A program made the position numbers and the translations under genes. Below, one piece after another: positions 10,399 through 20,426 of a stretch of DNA of 64,000 nucleotides (position 1 is the stretch's first letter; each line of letters starts with the position of its first letter). The notes beneath the pieces are model-generated. The model saw only the letters and a program-made list of their open reading frames with translations, ran no database searches and had not been told where the DNA came from. This DNA comes from Gemmatimonadota bacterium (GTDB lineage Bacteria; Gemmatimonadota; Gemmatimonadetes; Longimicrobiales; Gaopeijiaceae): contig JAJDUP010000034.1 in the NCBI GenBank assembly GCA_022826565.1, positions 56,765-120,764 on the forward strand. The letters run 5' to 3'.

Positions 10399-11589
10399 AT
10401 GGAAGCCGCGGCCCGCTGCGCGACCGCCGCCCTTGCGGGCGTGCTCATCGCCTGCGGCGGCAGCGACGCTCCCACCGGGCCCAGCGTCGCCACCATCGAG
10501 GTCAACCCCGACGCAGTGCTTCTCGTGGGAGTCGGCGACGGCGCCAGGTACCTGGCGACCGCGCGCGACGCCAACGGGGTGATCGTCTCGGCTGCGCCGC
10601 AGTGGTCGATCGACAACACGGCCGTCGGGACAATCGACGAGAGCGGTTTCGTCACCTCCGTGGCCGCCGGGCTTGCTACCGTCACCGCGGCCATCGGCGG
10701 CGTCAGCGGGACGGCCCGGCTCGAGGTCTTCGTGCCGCGCCGCATTCTCGATTACGAGCCGGGCCAGCATTACTACGGCCGCAAGGACTACGTGGAGTAC
10801 ATCCCGGGCGAGCTGCCCGTGGTCCTGTCGAGCGCCCATGGCGGCGCCCTCCTGCCCAGCGAGATCCCCAACCGCACCTTCGGCGTCGTCCGCAACGACA
10901 GGAACTCGCTCGAATTGACTTTGGCCATGCGCCAGGCACTCCTCGATCTGACCGGTCAGGCGCCACACGTCATCCTCTCGCATCTCCACCGCAGCAAGCT
11001 CGACGCCAACCGCGAGATCGTGGAGGCCGCCCAGGAGAACCCGTACGCGGAGCTGGCGTGGACCGAGTTCCAGGAGTGGATCAAGGTCGCGCGGGCAGAG
11101 GTGGCGGGAACGTTCGGCAAGGGCCTCTACTTCGACATCCACGGCCACGGTCACGACATCGACCGCCTCGAACTGGGGTACCTCCTCTCCTCCGACGAGC
11201 TCAACCGGTCCGATGCGGCGCTCAATTCCCTGGAAGTCGTGGCGCGAACGAGCATTCGCGACCTCGGCCGCACCTCACCCATCCCCTTCTCTCAATTGCT
11301 GCGGGGACCCACCTCTCTGGGGGGCCTGTTAGCCGACGAAGGCGTTCCGTCGGTGCCGAGTCCGTCCGCGCCAGGCCCCGGCGACGCCCCGTATTTCCGC
11401 GGCGGCTACAACACCCGCGAGCACGGATCCGTGACCGATGCCGAAGTCGTCAGCGGCATCCAGATCGAGCACCACTACGGCGGGATCCGGGACACCCCCG
11501 AGAACCGGTCCGAGTACGCCGCCAAGGCGGCCCGCGTGATCCGGGCGTTCATGCTGGAGCACTACGGGTTCTTCGAGCCGGGTGGGTAG
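10399..11589 (+). CDS. Ig-like (BIG2) domain fused to an N-formylglutamate amidohydrolase-like domain
   Basis: N-term 'VATIEVNPDAVLLVGVGDGARYLATARDANG...VTAAIGGVSGTARLEV' (BIG2-like); C-term 'PVVLSSAHGGALLPSEIPNRT...LSHLHRSKLDANREI...YFDIHGHGH'. Confidence 0.75.
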   Translation: MEAAARCATAALAGVLIACGGSDAPTGPSVATIEVNPDAVLLVGVGDGARYLATARDANGVIVSAAPQWSIDNTAVGTIDESGFVTSVAAGLATVTAAIGGVSGTARLEVFVPRRILDYEPGQHYYGRKDYVEYIPGELPVVLSSAHGGALLPSEIPNRTFGVVRNDRNSLELTLAMRQALLDLTGQAPHVILSHLHRSKLDANREIVEAAQENPYAELAWTEFQEWIKVARAEVAGTFGKGLYFDIHGHGHDIDRLELGYLLSSDELNRSDAALNSLEVVARTSIRDLGRTSPIPFSQLLRGPTSLGGLLADEGVPSVPSPSAPGPGDAPYFRGGYNTREHGSVTDAEVVSGIQIEHHYGGIRDTPENRSEYAAKAARVIRAFMLEHYGFFEPGG

Positions 11590-12376
11590 GAACCGCGGTG
11601 AGCTGATTGCCGACCTCCAGCGGCGCCTCGACTCCGCGGCGGATCCCGGCACCAAGGCCTGGTTTGAGAACTACCTGAAGCACGCGATTGCGTACCGAGG
11701 CGTGAAAACGCCGGCGGTGACCCGGATCGTGGCCGATTGGCGCCGCGACCGCGGACTGGGCGGTCTGTCCGTCGCCGAGCAGCTCGCCCTGGCCGCTTCG
11801 CTGATCCTGCGGAACCACGCCGAGGACAAGTTCGCGGGCACGCTGTACATCCAGAAGCACCTGCTGCGCCGCGTCGATCCGGAAGCGATTCTGGCAACGG
11901 CCGAGGATCTCTTTGCCGCACGTGCGTTCTTCGACTGGTCCACCTGCGACTGGTTCAGCGTGCGGGTGCTCGGGCCGCTGCTCGTCCGTCACGGCGGCGC
12001 CGTCGCGGAGCGGATCGCGGGCTGGCGCACGGCCGCGTGTCTCTGGCAACGCCGCTCCTCGATCGTGCCGTTCAGGTCGGTGGTCCGTGACGAGGCATAC
12101 CACCCGTTCATCGAAGCGACGATCGCGTCCCTGGCGGGGGAGCGGGAGCGGTTCATCCAGACCGGGATCGGGTGGGTCATCAGCGACCTGTCGAAGGCGC
12201 ATCCCGACACGGCGGCCGCCCTGGTCGAGCGGCACTTCAAAGACCTCTCGGCCGAAGTCATTCGGCGGCATACGAAACATCTGCCGCGGCATGTCGAGTA
12301 CAAGGCACGCAGGCGGACCGGGCCGGCGCGGGGACCGGCTCGCGGCGCAGACGGCAAACCATTTGCCCGGGGATAG
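11582..12376 (+). CDS. DNA alkylation repair protein (AlkD-like HEAT repeats)
   Basis: 'GTKAWFENYLKHAIAYRGVKTPAVTRIVADW...HAEDKFAGTLYIQKHLL...FIQTGIGWVISDLSKAHP...RRHTKHLPR'. Confidence 0.85.
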   Translation: MGRNRGELIADLQRRLDSAADPGTKAWFENYLKHAIAYRGVKTPAVTRIVADWRRDRGLGGLSVAEQLALAASLILRNHAEDKFAGTLYIQKHLLRRVDPEAILATAEDLFAARAFFDWSTCDWFSVRVLGPLLVRHGGAVAERIAGWRTAACLWQRRSSIVPFRSVVRDEAYHPFIEATIASLAGERERFIQTGIGWVISDLSKAHPDTAAALVERHFKDLSAEVIRRHTKHLPRHVEYKARRRTGPARGPARGADGKPFARG

Positions 12377-12479
12377 CGGAACCCGGGGGCAACCTTACGC
12401 CGGTTCGGGGTACCTATAGGGAGACAAGGGAGCAAGACCGCCCTTTCCGTCATCCGCCGCCCGACCAGAGGACCGATCG

Positions 12480-14396
12480 ATGCGATCCACGACACAACGC
12501 CTCCGCCGGCCAGTCGCCGCACTCGTTACCGCGCTCGCGTCCCTTGTGCTTGTGCTGGGCGCCGCGGGCCCGGCCGGAGCGCAGCTGGGCGGCATCGAGG
12601 GGCGGGTGAGCGACGGTGTTACCGGCCAGCCGCTGTCAGGCGTGCAGATCGCCGTCGAGGGAACCACGCTCATCACGCTGTCCAACGGTGGTGGACGCTA
12701 CCTGCTGCAGGGGGTGCCGGCCGGCGAGCACGCCGTGGTGTTCGAGTACCTGGGCTATGCGGCCGAGCGGCGCCAGGTGACGGTAGCGCCGGGGCAGACC
12801 ACGGTGGTCGACATCGCGCTGGCGCGGGCCGCGGTTCAACTGGACGAGCTCACAATTCCGGGTCCGCCGCAGGAATCCATGCGGCGCGCCGCTGGAGTGA
12901 TCAGCGCGGAGCGTGCCGTGTACGCCTTCTCCGCCGATTTCAACACCGAGTCGTACGCACACATCGCGGAGAACGACTTCCGGCTCGTCAGCGCGGCTCC
13001 CCTGTCAACCTTCTCGATCGACGTGGACCGGGCTTCGTATTCGAACGTCCGCCGCTTCATCCAGTCGGGCACCCGGCCGCCCATCGACGCGGTCCGGATC
13101 GAAGAGATGATCAACTACTTCCCCTACGATTGGGGCCGAGTCAGAGGCGATCATCCGTTCGCCGTCACCACGGAGGTGTGGGAAGCGCCGTGGAATCGTG
13201 AGCACCGGCTGGTCAGGATCGGGCTGCACGCCGAGTCGATCGATGTCGACGACCTGCCGCCCGGCAACCTGGTCTTCCTGCTGGACGTGTCCGGGTCGAT
13301 GCGGCCCGCCGACAAGCTGCCGCTCCTGAAGAGCGCCTTTGCCCTGCTCGTCGACCAGCTGCGGGCGGAGGACCGGGTCGCGATCGTCGTTTACGCGGGG
13401 GCGGCCGGGCTGGTGCTCGAGTCGACCCCGGGCGACCGCAAGGGAAAGATCCTGGCCGCGCTCAACGACCTGGAGGCCGGCGGCAGCACCGCGGGCGGCC
13501 AGGGTCTGCGGCTGGCGTACGACGTGGCGCGCGAGCACTACATCGACGGGGGCAACAACCGGATCATCCTCGCGACCGACGGCGACTTCAACGTGGGCCC
13601 GTCGAGCGATGCCGAGATGGTCCGCCTGATCGAGCAGGAGCGCGAGGGCGGCACCTTCCTGACCGTGCTGGGCTTCGGTACCGGGAACCTGAAGGATTCG
13701 AAGATGGAGCAGATCGCCGACCACGGGAACGGCAGCTTCCACTACGTCGACGGCCTGCTCGAGGCGCGCAAGGTGCTGGTGGAGGAGATGGGGGGCACGC
13801 TGCTCACCCTGGCGAAGGACGTGAAGCTGCAGGTCGAGTTCAACCCGGCGCGGGCCGAGGGATACCGGCTGATCGGGTACGAGAATCGCCTGCTGGCGGA
13901 CGAGGATTTCAACGACGACACGAAGGACGCGGGGGAGTTGGGCGCCGGGCACACGGTCACCGCGCTGTACGAGGTGGTGCCCGCGGGAGCCGCGGTGCCG
14001 CGCGGGGAGGTGGACGCCCTGCGCTACCGGCCGCAGCCGGACGACTCGCCGCCGAGCGACTTCGACGACGAGCTGATGTTCGTGAAGGTGCGCTACAAGG
14101 ACCCCGACGGCGCGCGCAGCAGGCTGCTGGAGCTTGCGGTAGCGGATCGCACGCGGTCGCCGTCGACGGACTTCCGGTTCGCGGCCGCGGTGGCGGGGTT
14201 CGGCATGCTGCTGCGCGACTCGGAGCATGCGGGCGACCTGGCGCTCGACGACGTGGTGAGGCTCGCCGAAACGGGCAAGAGCGACGACCCGCGCGGCTAC
14301 CGCGGCCAGTTCATCCAGCTGGTCGAAGCGACTCGGGATCTCAGGTTGCTGGACCGGGCGGCGGAAGATCGGGAGCGGTGGCGCCGCTGGCGTTAG
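12480..14396 (+). CDS. VWA-domain protein with N-terminal CarboxypepD_reg-like/TonB-plug-like region (YfbK-like, DUF3520-type C-term)
   Basis: 'GGIEGRVSDGVTGQPLSGVQIAVEGTTLITLSNGGGRYLLQGVPAGEH'; 'FLLDVSGSMRPADKLPLLKSAF'; 'TDGDFNVGPSSDAEMVRLIEQER'. Confidence 0.92.
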   Translation: MRSTTQRLRRPVAALVTALASLVLVLGAAGPAGAQLGGIEGRVSDGVTGQPLSGVQIAVEGTTLITLSNGGGRYLLQGVPAGEHAVVFEYLGYAAERRQVTVAPGQTTVVDIALARAAVQLDELTIPGPPQESMRRAAGVISAERAVYAFSADFNTESYAHIAENDFRLVSAAPLSTFSIDVDRASYSNVRRFIQSGTRPPIDAVRIEEMINYFPYDWGRVRGDHPFAVTTEVWEAPWNREHRLVRIGLHAESIDVDDLPPGNLVFLLDVSGSMRPADKLPLLKSAFALLVDQLRAEDRVAIVVYAGAAGLVLESTPGDRKGKILAALNDLEAGGSTAGGQGLRLAYDVAREHYIDGGNNRIILATDGDFNVGPSSDAEMVRLIEQEREGGTFLTVLGFGTGNLKDSKMEQIADHGNGSFHYVDGLLEARKVLVEEMGGTLLTLAKDVKLQVEFNPARAEGYRLIGYENRLLADEDFNDDTKDAGELGAGHTVTALYEVVPAGAAVPRGEVDALRYRPQPDDSPPSDFDDELMFVKVRYKDPDGARSRLLELAVADRTRSPSTDFRFAAAVAGFGMLLRDSEHAGDLALDDVVRLAETGKSDDPRGYRGQFIQLVEATRDLRLLDRAAEDRERWRRWR

Positions 14397-14421
14397 CGGG
14401 CCGGGTACGCGTCGATGCGGG

Positions 14422-14613
14422 TCACCAGAGCCTGTTCACTCCGTACTGATCGAACACCTCGTCCCGTGAGATGAGCACCAGGCCGCCCGTGGCCGCCTGA
14501 GCCATCAGCATTCGGTCGAACGGGTCACGATGGGGACCCGGCAGACGCCCCGCCAACGACGCGTCCTGCACGCCGATCGGCAGCTGCCGTTTTCCCCGCG
14601 GACTATAGGGCAC
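14422..14613 (-). pseudogene. C-terminal remnant of a PIN-domain (VapC-like) toxin
   Basis: 'GPHRDPFDRMLMAQAATGGLVLISRDEVFDQYGVNRLW' matches the PIN C-terminal half; N-terminal half with the first acidic motif is missing. Confidence 0.65.
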
Positions 14614-14647
14614 GAGACGCGCGACGGGCCTGTGCGCGAGGTCCCCG

Positions 14648-15790
14648 CTACCCCTCCGCCGCCCAGGCCGCCAGCACCTCCGCCTCCTTCTCCGCCGGCA
14701 ACCCGGCCCCGGGCTCCGCGCGCCGCTCCTCGGGCAGCGAGTTCCACCACTCCACCGTCTCGCGCGCCGTGTCGCCGATCGGGCGGAAGGTGAGGCCGGC
14801 CTGCACCGCCGCGGCGACCGACACCTGGTTCATGCCGATGGTCTCGCCCTCGGGCGGCACCCAGTTGGGCAAGTGGCCCCAGGGGCGGACATCGTGCTCG
14901 GTCAGGAAATCCGTCGGGACCCAGGTGAAGGTGGCATCCGAGCCGAGCGCCGCGCGGATCTCCTCCAGCATGTCACCGAAGCGTTGCATCTCGCCGGTCG
15001 CGTTGTAGGTGCCCGCGTTGCCGGGCGTCTCGACCAGCCGCACGATCCACTCCGACAGGTCGCGGGCGTCGATGTACTGCACCGGGTCGGTGGGCGAGTT
15101 GGGCGCCAGGACTTCGCCGCCGCGCGCGACGCGCACGGGCCAGTAGGTCCAGCGGTCCGTGTTGTCGCCGGCGCCGATGATCAGGCCGGGGCGCACGTTG
15201 ATCGCGCCGTCCCCGAAGACTTCGGTGTTGATCGCCTCGCAGCGGGCCTTCATCGGGCCGTATTCGCTCATGTCCTCTACGTCCGGCGACGAGAGCTGTC
15301 CGGCCGGGTAGCCTTCGTCGATGCCGACGGCGGCGAAGTCGGCGTAGGCCGAGATCGAGGACACGAACAGGTAGCGGTCGGCGTTGCCGCGCAGCAGGTC
15401 GGTGGTCATGGCGACCCAGCGCGGGATGGAGGCCGAGTTGTCGATCACCGCGTCCCACTGGCGGCCCTCGAGCGCGCTCAGGTCGTTGTCGCGGTCGCCG
15501 ATCAGGTGCTCGACGCGCTCGAAGTAGTCGTGGAAGAAGGGCGGCTCGGTGCGGCCCCGAGTGAAGATCGAGACTTCGTGGCCCCGGTCGAGTGCGTACT
15601 TGACCTGGTACGGTCCGATGAAGCGGGTGCCGCCGAGGATCAGGATGCGCTGGGGGCCGGGCCCGTCGGCGCCGCCCTCACCCGCGGGTGCGCAGGCCAG
15701 GGGGCCGAATGCGCCGAGGACGCCCAGCGCCCCGCCTGCCCGCACCGAACTCCATACAAAGTCGCGCCGTGTCTGGTTCCGAATCTTCAT
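14648..15790 (-). CDS. NAD-dependent epimerase/dehydratase family protein with Tat-like signal
   Basis: 'RRDFVWSSVRAGGALGVLGAFGPLAC' signal; 'ILILGGTRFIGPYQVKYALDRGHEVSIFTRG'; start chosen at MKIRNQ. Confidence 0.88.
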   Translation of the reverse strand: MKIRNQTRRDFVWSSVRAGGALGVLGAFGPLACAPAGEGGADGPGPQRILILGGTRFIGPYQVKYALDRGHEVSIFTRGRTEPPFFHDYFERVEHLIGDRDNDLSALEGRQWDAVIDNSASIPRWVAMTTDLLRGNADRYLFVSSISAYADFAAVGIDEGYPAGQLSSPDVEDMSEYGPMKARCEAINTEVFGDGAINVRPGLIIGAGDNTDRWTYWPVRVARGGEVLAPNSPTDPVQYIDARDLSEWIVRLVETPGNAGTYNATGEMQRFGDMLEEIRAALGSDATFTWVPTDFLTEHDVRPWGHLPNWVPPEGETIGMNQVSVAAAVQAGLTFRPIGDTARETVEWWNSLPEERRAEPGAGLPAEKEAEVLAAWAAEG

Positions 15791-16055
15791 GGCTTCCTCT
15801 TTCCCCAATTGTGCCCGTGGACGTCTTCGGTTTCGCTCTCGGGAACAGCTGTTGTGCCAGACCATCGTACTTCCTGCGAAAGCCCTCGCGCCACTACTCC
15901 GGCGTCCGCGGCTACGGCGCCAGGAGTCGGCGAGCGGCGGACCACTTGCCCCGCCTGCCCCCGCGCCATACTAGTGTCTCTGTGGATCCCTGGCTCCGTC
16001 GTGCCGCCGGGATCGGTGGCACAAGCGGGCCGCCGACCCCTGGCTGGAGGTCACG

Positions 16056-16871
16056 ATGGTGGATGTTGATCGCAAGACCTTTCTCGCAAGCCTTCCCGCT
16101 GGAGCTCTCGCCGCCATGTCGCACGAAGACAAGGCCGAGGAACTCGAGCACTACATGGAAGAGAAGCTGGATGACCTGATCGCCGCGCGGCGGGCGGGAG
16201 CGGACGGGGAGGCCGGCTCCATCATCACCCTTGACGAACTCGAGGAGCAGGAGGCCCGGTCCCCGCGGGGCACCGGGAATCTGTTCCGGCCCCGCGAGGA
16301 CGAATTCCCGCCGATGCCCGACAAGCCGACGGTGCTCGATTTCTTCAAGCTGCGTTTCGCGCCGGCGAATCACGTCCTGCAGAGCGCCACGCACGCGCTG
16401 CGGACGGGGCAGCCCGAGCGGACCGTCTTCGCCTGCCTGATGCACGACGTGGTCCTCAACCTGATCAAGGTGGACCACGGCTGGTGGGGCGCCCAGCTGG
16501 TCGAGCCGTACGTGGACGAGCGCATCTCGTGGGGCATCCGCTACCACGCGCCGCTGCGGTTCTACCCGGATGAGGAGTACGGATACGAGTATCCCGAGAT
16601 GTACAACCGCATCTTCGGGCACGACTACGTGCCGGAGCCCTACATCAAGGACGCGTACGAGTACGCGCGGAACCACCGCTGGTACGGAGAAGCGCGGCTG
16701 ATCACGGTGAACGACACCTACGCGTTCCAGGACGATATGGACGTCGACATCAACGAGTTCACCGACATCATCGGGCGCCAGTTCAAGCAGCCGAAGGAAG
16801 GGCTGGGGTACGACAACAGCCCGGTGGCGCACATGTGGCGGACGATCGCATTCCCGAACAGGCCGCTGTAG
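16056..16871 (+). CDS. HD-domain-like metal-binding protein, function unknown
   Basis: Intact 271-aa ORF; 'ERTVFACLMHDVVLNLIKVDHGWWGAQLVEPYVDERISWGIRYH' resembles HD-superfamily spacing. Confidence 0.5.
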   Translation: MVDVDRKTFLASLPAGALAAMSHEDKAEELEHYMEEKLDDLIAARRAGADGEAGSIITLDELEEQEARSPRGTGNLFRPREDEFPPMPDKPTVLDFFKLRFAPANHVLQSATHALRTGQPERTVFACLMHDVVLNLIKVDHGWWGAQLVEPYVDERISWGIRYHAPLRFYPDEEYGYEYPEMYNRIFGHDYVPEPYIKDAYEYARNHRWYGEARLITVNDTYAFQDDMDVDINEFTDIIGRQFKQPKEGLGYDNSPVAHMWRTIAFPNRPL

Positions 16872-16940
16872 GGAGGAACTGCCCGGCGTGGCGGCCGGGT
16901 TCGGTCGAAGGCTCAGGCAGGATGGCAGGGTTCTGGTCAG

Positions 16941-17198
16941 GTGGCGGACTCGATGCGCCGCGATCTCAGGGAAGAGCTTGATTTCGTCACGGTGTTGGAT
17001 CAGGCCCTCAGGGGCGTCCGTGCGATCGTCGACATGCCGGATCGCCGGGCGTCGCTCCTGGTACGGCTGTGCATGCAGAACGGCGGACGGCTCGGCGCGT
17101 GGGAGCGCCCTCGGTTTGCAGAGTTGACTGATGAAGAGGTGACTGCGATGGAAGGCGCGGTGCGGCGCGCGATGTCCGCCGCGCCGCCAGAGCGTTGA
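16941..17198 (+). pseudogene. Short ORF resembling the C-terminal tail of Fic-family proteins; possible remnant
   Basis: 'MPDRRASLLVRLCMQNGGRLGAWERPRFAELTDEEVTAMEGAV' resembles Fic C-terminal tails; no HPFxxGNGR core seen upstream. Confidence 0.4.
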
Positions 17199-17343
17199 CC
17201 GGGGCCGTCGGCGACTCGTCGATGGAGATTCCCATTCCGTTGCGTGCCGCCCTTCCCCGCCTCAATCTTACCCTGCCGTGTCCGCGCGATCACGGTCACT
17301 ACGCACCCCGCAGTAACGCGAACCGCAGAAGGAAACGCATGCG

Positions 17344-19332
17344 ATGAAGACACTCAGCATCATTCGGCCAGCCACGCTGCTCCTGGCGATGGCGGCCCTC
17401 GCCACCACCCGAGCCGCTGCGCAGGACGTCGCGCGGGTCGAGGTCTCACCCGCCACTCTCTCCCTCGCGGTCGGCGAGACGGCCACCGTTTCGGCCACCG
17501 CCTACGACGCCGCCGGCAACGTCGTCGACATCCCCTTCCTCTACTTCTCGCGGGACGGGCGGGGCAGCCTGGCGGTGAATCGCGCGACCGGCGAGATCGA
17601 GGCCCACAAGGGCGGCGAGTTCGAGGTCCTGGCGCGTGCCCTGGGCCCCGGCCGGATCAGCGGCGCGATGACCGTCACGGTCGCTTTCCCGCCCCTCGAC
17701 CGCATCGAGATTTCGGAGGACGGCGGGCGCTACTACGTCGGCGTGACGAGGCGCCACAAAGCCGCCGTGATCGACCAGGCCGACGACACGCGCGACGTGC
17801 CGGTCACCTGGAGCAGCTCCGACGAGTCCGTCGCGACCGTCGACCGTTTCGGCGTCTTTTCTGCCCGCGCACCCGGCGAAGTGACGCTTTCCGCCTCCGC
17901 GGAGGGCGTTGTCGGCCAAATTCGCTATGAAGTGGCGGACAACCCGGTCACTTCGATGGCCGTCGAGGCCAGCCAGACCCGCGGCCGGACCGGCGACGTC
18001 ATCCACTTCACCCCCACTGCGTCGGGCCCGGGCGGCGCCGTCGACGACATCCCGGTCACCTTCGGCCTGATGTCCGATCCCGACGTGATCGCCACCGCGG
18101 ACTTCCCGCCGGCCGAGGTCGACGACCAGGGCCGTTTCGTGGCCTACAAGCCGGGCGTCTACACCGTCACCGCGAGCGTGCCGGGGCAGACCGCGCACTC
18201 GACAGTCGAGATCCTGCCGCGCCATGTCGCCGAAGAGGTGGAGCTGATCGGCCATGCGCCGGTGCGCAACGTCTCCACGTCCGATCTCTGGGTGTGGGAG
18301 GGCGTCGATGGCCGCGACTACGCGATCACGGGCACGCACAGCGGCCATGGCAGCACGTACTGGTGGGATGTGACCGACCCCGCGAGCCCGGTGTTGACCG
18401 ATTCGCTCATCGTCGATGCCCGCACGACCAACGACGTCAAGGTCTCCGAGGACGGCGAACTCTGCGTGATTTCGCGCGAGGGCGCGTCCAACCGGCGCAA
18501 CGGGATCGTGATCGTGGACTGCACCGATCCCCGCAACATCGAGATCATCTCGACCTACGACGACGAGCTCACCGGGGGCGTGCACAACCTCTTCATCTAC
18601 GACGACCACGTCTACGCGGTGAACAACGGGATCCGCTTCGACGTGATCAACATCGCCGACCCGGCCAACCCGCACCGCGTGGGCCGCTTCGAGCTCGACA
18701 CGCCCGGCCACGCCATCCACGACATCTGGATCGTCGACGGCATCGCCTACACGTCGAACTGGAACGACGGCGTTGCCGTGATCGACGTGGGCGGCGGCGA
18801 CCGCGGCGGCAGCCCGGAGAACCCGGTGGAGATCGCGCGCTTCCGCGACATCGGCGGCGCCACGCACGCGGCGTTCCCGTACCGCAGCCCGACGGGCAAG
18901 TTCTACATCTTCATGGGCGACGAGATCGGGGCGCCGGCTTTCGACGGGCAGGAGGACGGACGTACCCCCGAGTTCATGAGCGGCTACATCCACGTGGTCG
19001 ACTTCACCGACCCCGAGAATCCGGAAGAGGTGGCCCGCTACGAGATCCCCGAAGCCGGTTCGCACAACATGTGGATCGACGACGACCGACTCTACGCGGG
19101 GTTCTATCAGGGCGGGCTGCGGGTGCTCGACATCTCGGGCGAGCTGAAGGGCAACCTGTACCACCAGGGCCGCGAGATCGCGGTGTACAAGTCCTACGAT
19201 CCCGACGGCGTGGTGGCGAACGCGCCCTTCACCTGGGGACCGCAGATCCACAAGGGCAACCTCTTCTTCTCCGAGTATTTCTCGGGGATGTGGACTGTGA
19301 AACTGCAGCCGCGGCGGACGCTGATTCCGTGA
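17344..19332 (+). CDS. Secreted protein with Ig-like (BIG2) domains and LVIVD-type repeats
   Basis: Signal peptide; 'VARVEVSPATLSLAVGETATVSATAYDAAGNVV'; C-term repeats such as 'NGIVIVDCTDPRNIEIISTYDDELTGGVHNLFIYDDHVYAVN'. Confidence 0.82.
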   Translation: MKTLSIIRPATLLLAMAALATTRAAAQDVARVEVSPATLSLAVGETATVSATAYDAAGNVVDIPFLYFSRDGRGSLAVNRATGEIEAHKGGEFEVLARALGPGRISGAMTVTVAFPPLDRIEISEDGGRYYVGVTRRHKAAVIDQADDTRDVPVTWSSSDESVATVDRFGVFSARAPGEVTLSASAEGVVGQIRYEVADNPVTSMAVEASQTRGRTGDVIHFTPTASGPGGAVDDIPVTFGLMSDPDVIATADFPPAEVDDQGRFVAYKPGVYTVTASVPGQTAHSTVEILPRHVAEEVELIGHAPVRNVSTSDLWVWEGVDGRDYAITGTHSGHGSTYWWDVTDPASPVLTDSLIVDARTTNDVKVSEDGELCVISREGASNRRNGIVIVDCTDPRNIEIISTYDDELTGGVHNLFIYDDHVYAVNNGIRFDVINIADPANPHRVGRFELDTPGHAIHDIWIVDGIAYTSNWNDGVAVIDVGGGDRGGSPENPVEIARFRDIGGATHAAFPYRSPTGKFYIFMGDEIGAPAFDGQEDGRTPEFMSGYIHVVDFTDPENPEEVARYEIPEAGSHNMWIDDDRLYAGFYQGGLRVLDISGELKGNLYHQGREIAVYKSYDPDGVVANAPFTWGPQIHKGNLFFSEYFSGMWTVKLQPRRTLIP

Positions 19333-20426
19333 GGACCCGGCTCGCGCTCCTCGCCGCCGCCCTCGCCTGCATTGCGCCGGGCGGCGAGGCGACCGCCCAA
19401 TCCTACTGGGTCTACGTCGCCGCCGAGTCCGAGGACGAGGTCGCGCTGCTGCGCTACGACGCCGGCGGCGACCTGGTCGTCGAGAAGACGATCACCACCG
19501 GGTGGCTCGCGGCCGAGATCGAGGCGCCGCACGGCCTCGCCATGGATCCCGGGGGCGAGTACTGGTACCTCACCCTGGGCCACGGCTTCCCCAACGGCCG
19601 CCTCGTCAAGTACGAGACCGGGTCGGACACGATCGTGGGCGTCGCCGATCTCGGCCTCTTCCCCGCCACAATCGCCGTCCCGCCGCACGGCGCCCTCGCA
19701 CTCGCCGTCAACGCGAACTTCCACGGCGACCACGTCCCCTCGACCGTCACCATCGTCGACCTCGAGTCCATGTACCCCATCGCCGACGTGGTCACCTGCA
19801 CCATGCCGCACGGCTCCCGCTTCAACGCCGACGGCACGATGCACTACTCGGCGTGCATGATGGACAACCAGCTCGTCGAGATCGACGGCGCCACCCTCGC
19901 TGTCACCCGGCGCCTCGACCTCATCGCCAACGAGCCCGCGCACGCCCCGATGGACGGGCACATGGCCATGCCCCCGCCCGCCGGCGCCAACTGCTCGCCC
20001 ACCTGGACCACGCCCCACCCGGACGGCAACCGCGTCTTCATCCCCTGCAACCGCGGTGACGTGATCCTCGAAGTCGACCTGGCGACATGGCACGTCACCC
20101 GCCGCATCGAGGCCCCGGGCGCCCCCTACAACCTTGACCTCACGCCCGACGGTTCGACCCTCCTCGCCACCCTCAAGGGCAGCGCCAAGCTGGGCATCTG
20201 GGACGTCGAGACGGGCGAACCGCTCCACCTCATCGACTCGCTCATCCCCGTCACGCACGGCGTCGTCGTCACCCCCGACGGCCGCTACGCCATCGTCACC
20301 GTCGAAGGCATCGGCGGGGATCCGGGCACCGTGGAAGTCATCGACATCGCGTCGGGCACCCGCGTCGCATCCGCCGAAATCGGCAAACAGGCCGGAGGAA
20401 TCGCACTATGGAAGATGGAAGGATGA
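19329..20426 (+). CDS. YncE-like beta-propeller protein
   Basis: GTG start overlapping the previous stop; signal 'RTRLALLAAALACIAPGGEATAQ'; 'TVTIVDLESMYPIADVVTC...VTPDGRYAIVTVEGIGGDPGTVEVIDIASG'. Confidence 0.78.
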   Translation: MRTRLALLAAALACIAPGGEATAQSYWVYVAAESEDEVALLRYDAGGDLVVEKTITTGWLAAEIEAPHGLAMDPGGEYWYLTLGHGFPNGRLVKYETGSDTIVGVADLGLFPATIAVPPHGALALAVNANFHGDHVPSTVTIVDLESMYPIADVVTCTMPHGSRFNADGTMHYSACMMDNQLVEIDGATLAVTRRLDLIANEPAHAPMDGHMAMPPPAGANCSPTWTTPHPDGNRVFIPCNRGDVILEVDLATWHVTRRIEAPGAPYNLDLTPDGSTLLATLKGSAKLGIWDVETGEPLHLIDSLIPVTHGVVVTPDGRYAIVTVEGIGGDPGTVEVIDIASGTRVASAEIGKQAGGIALWKMEG

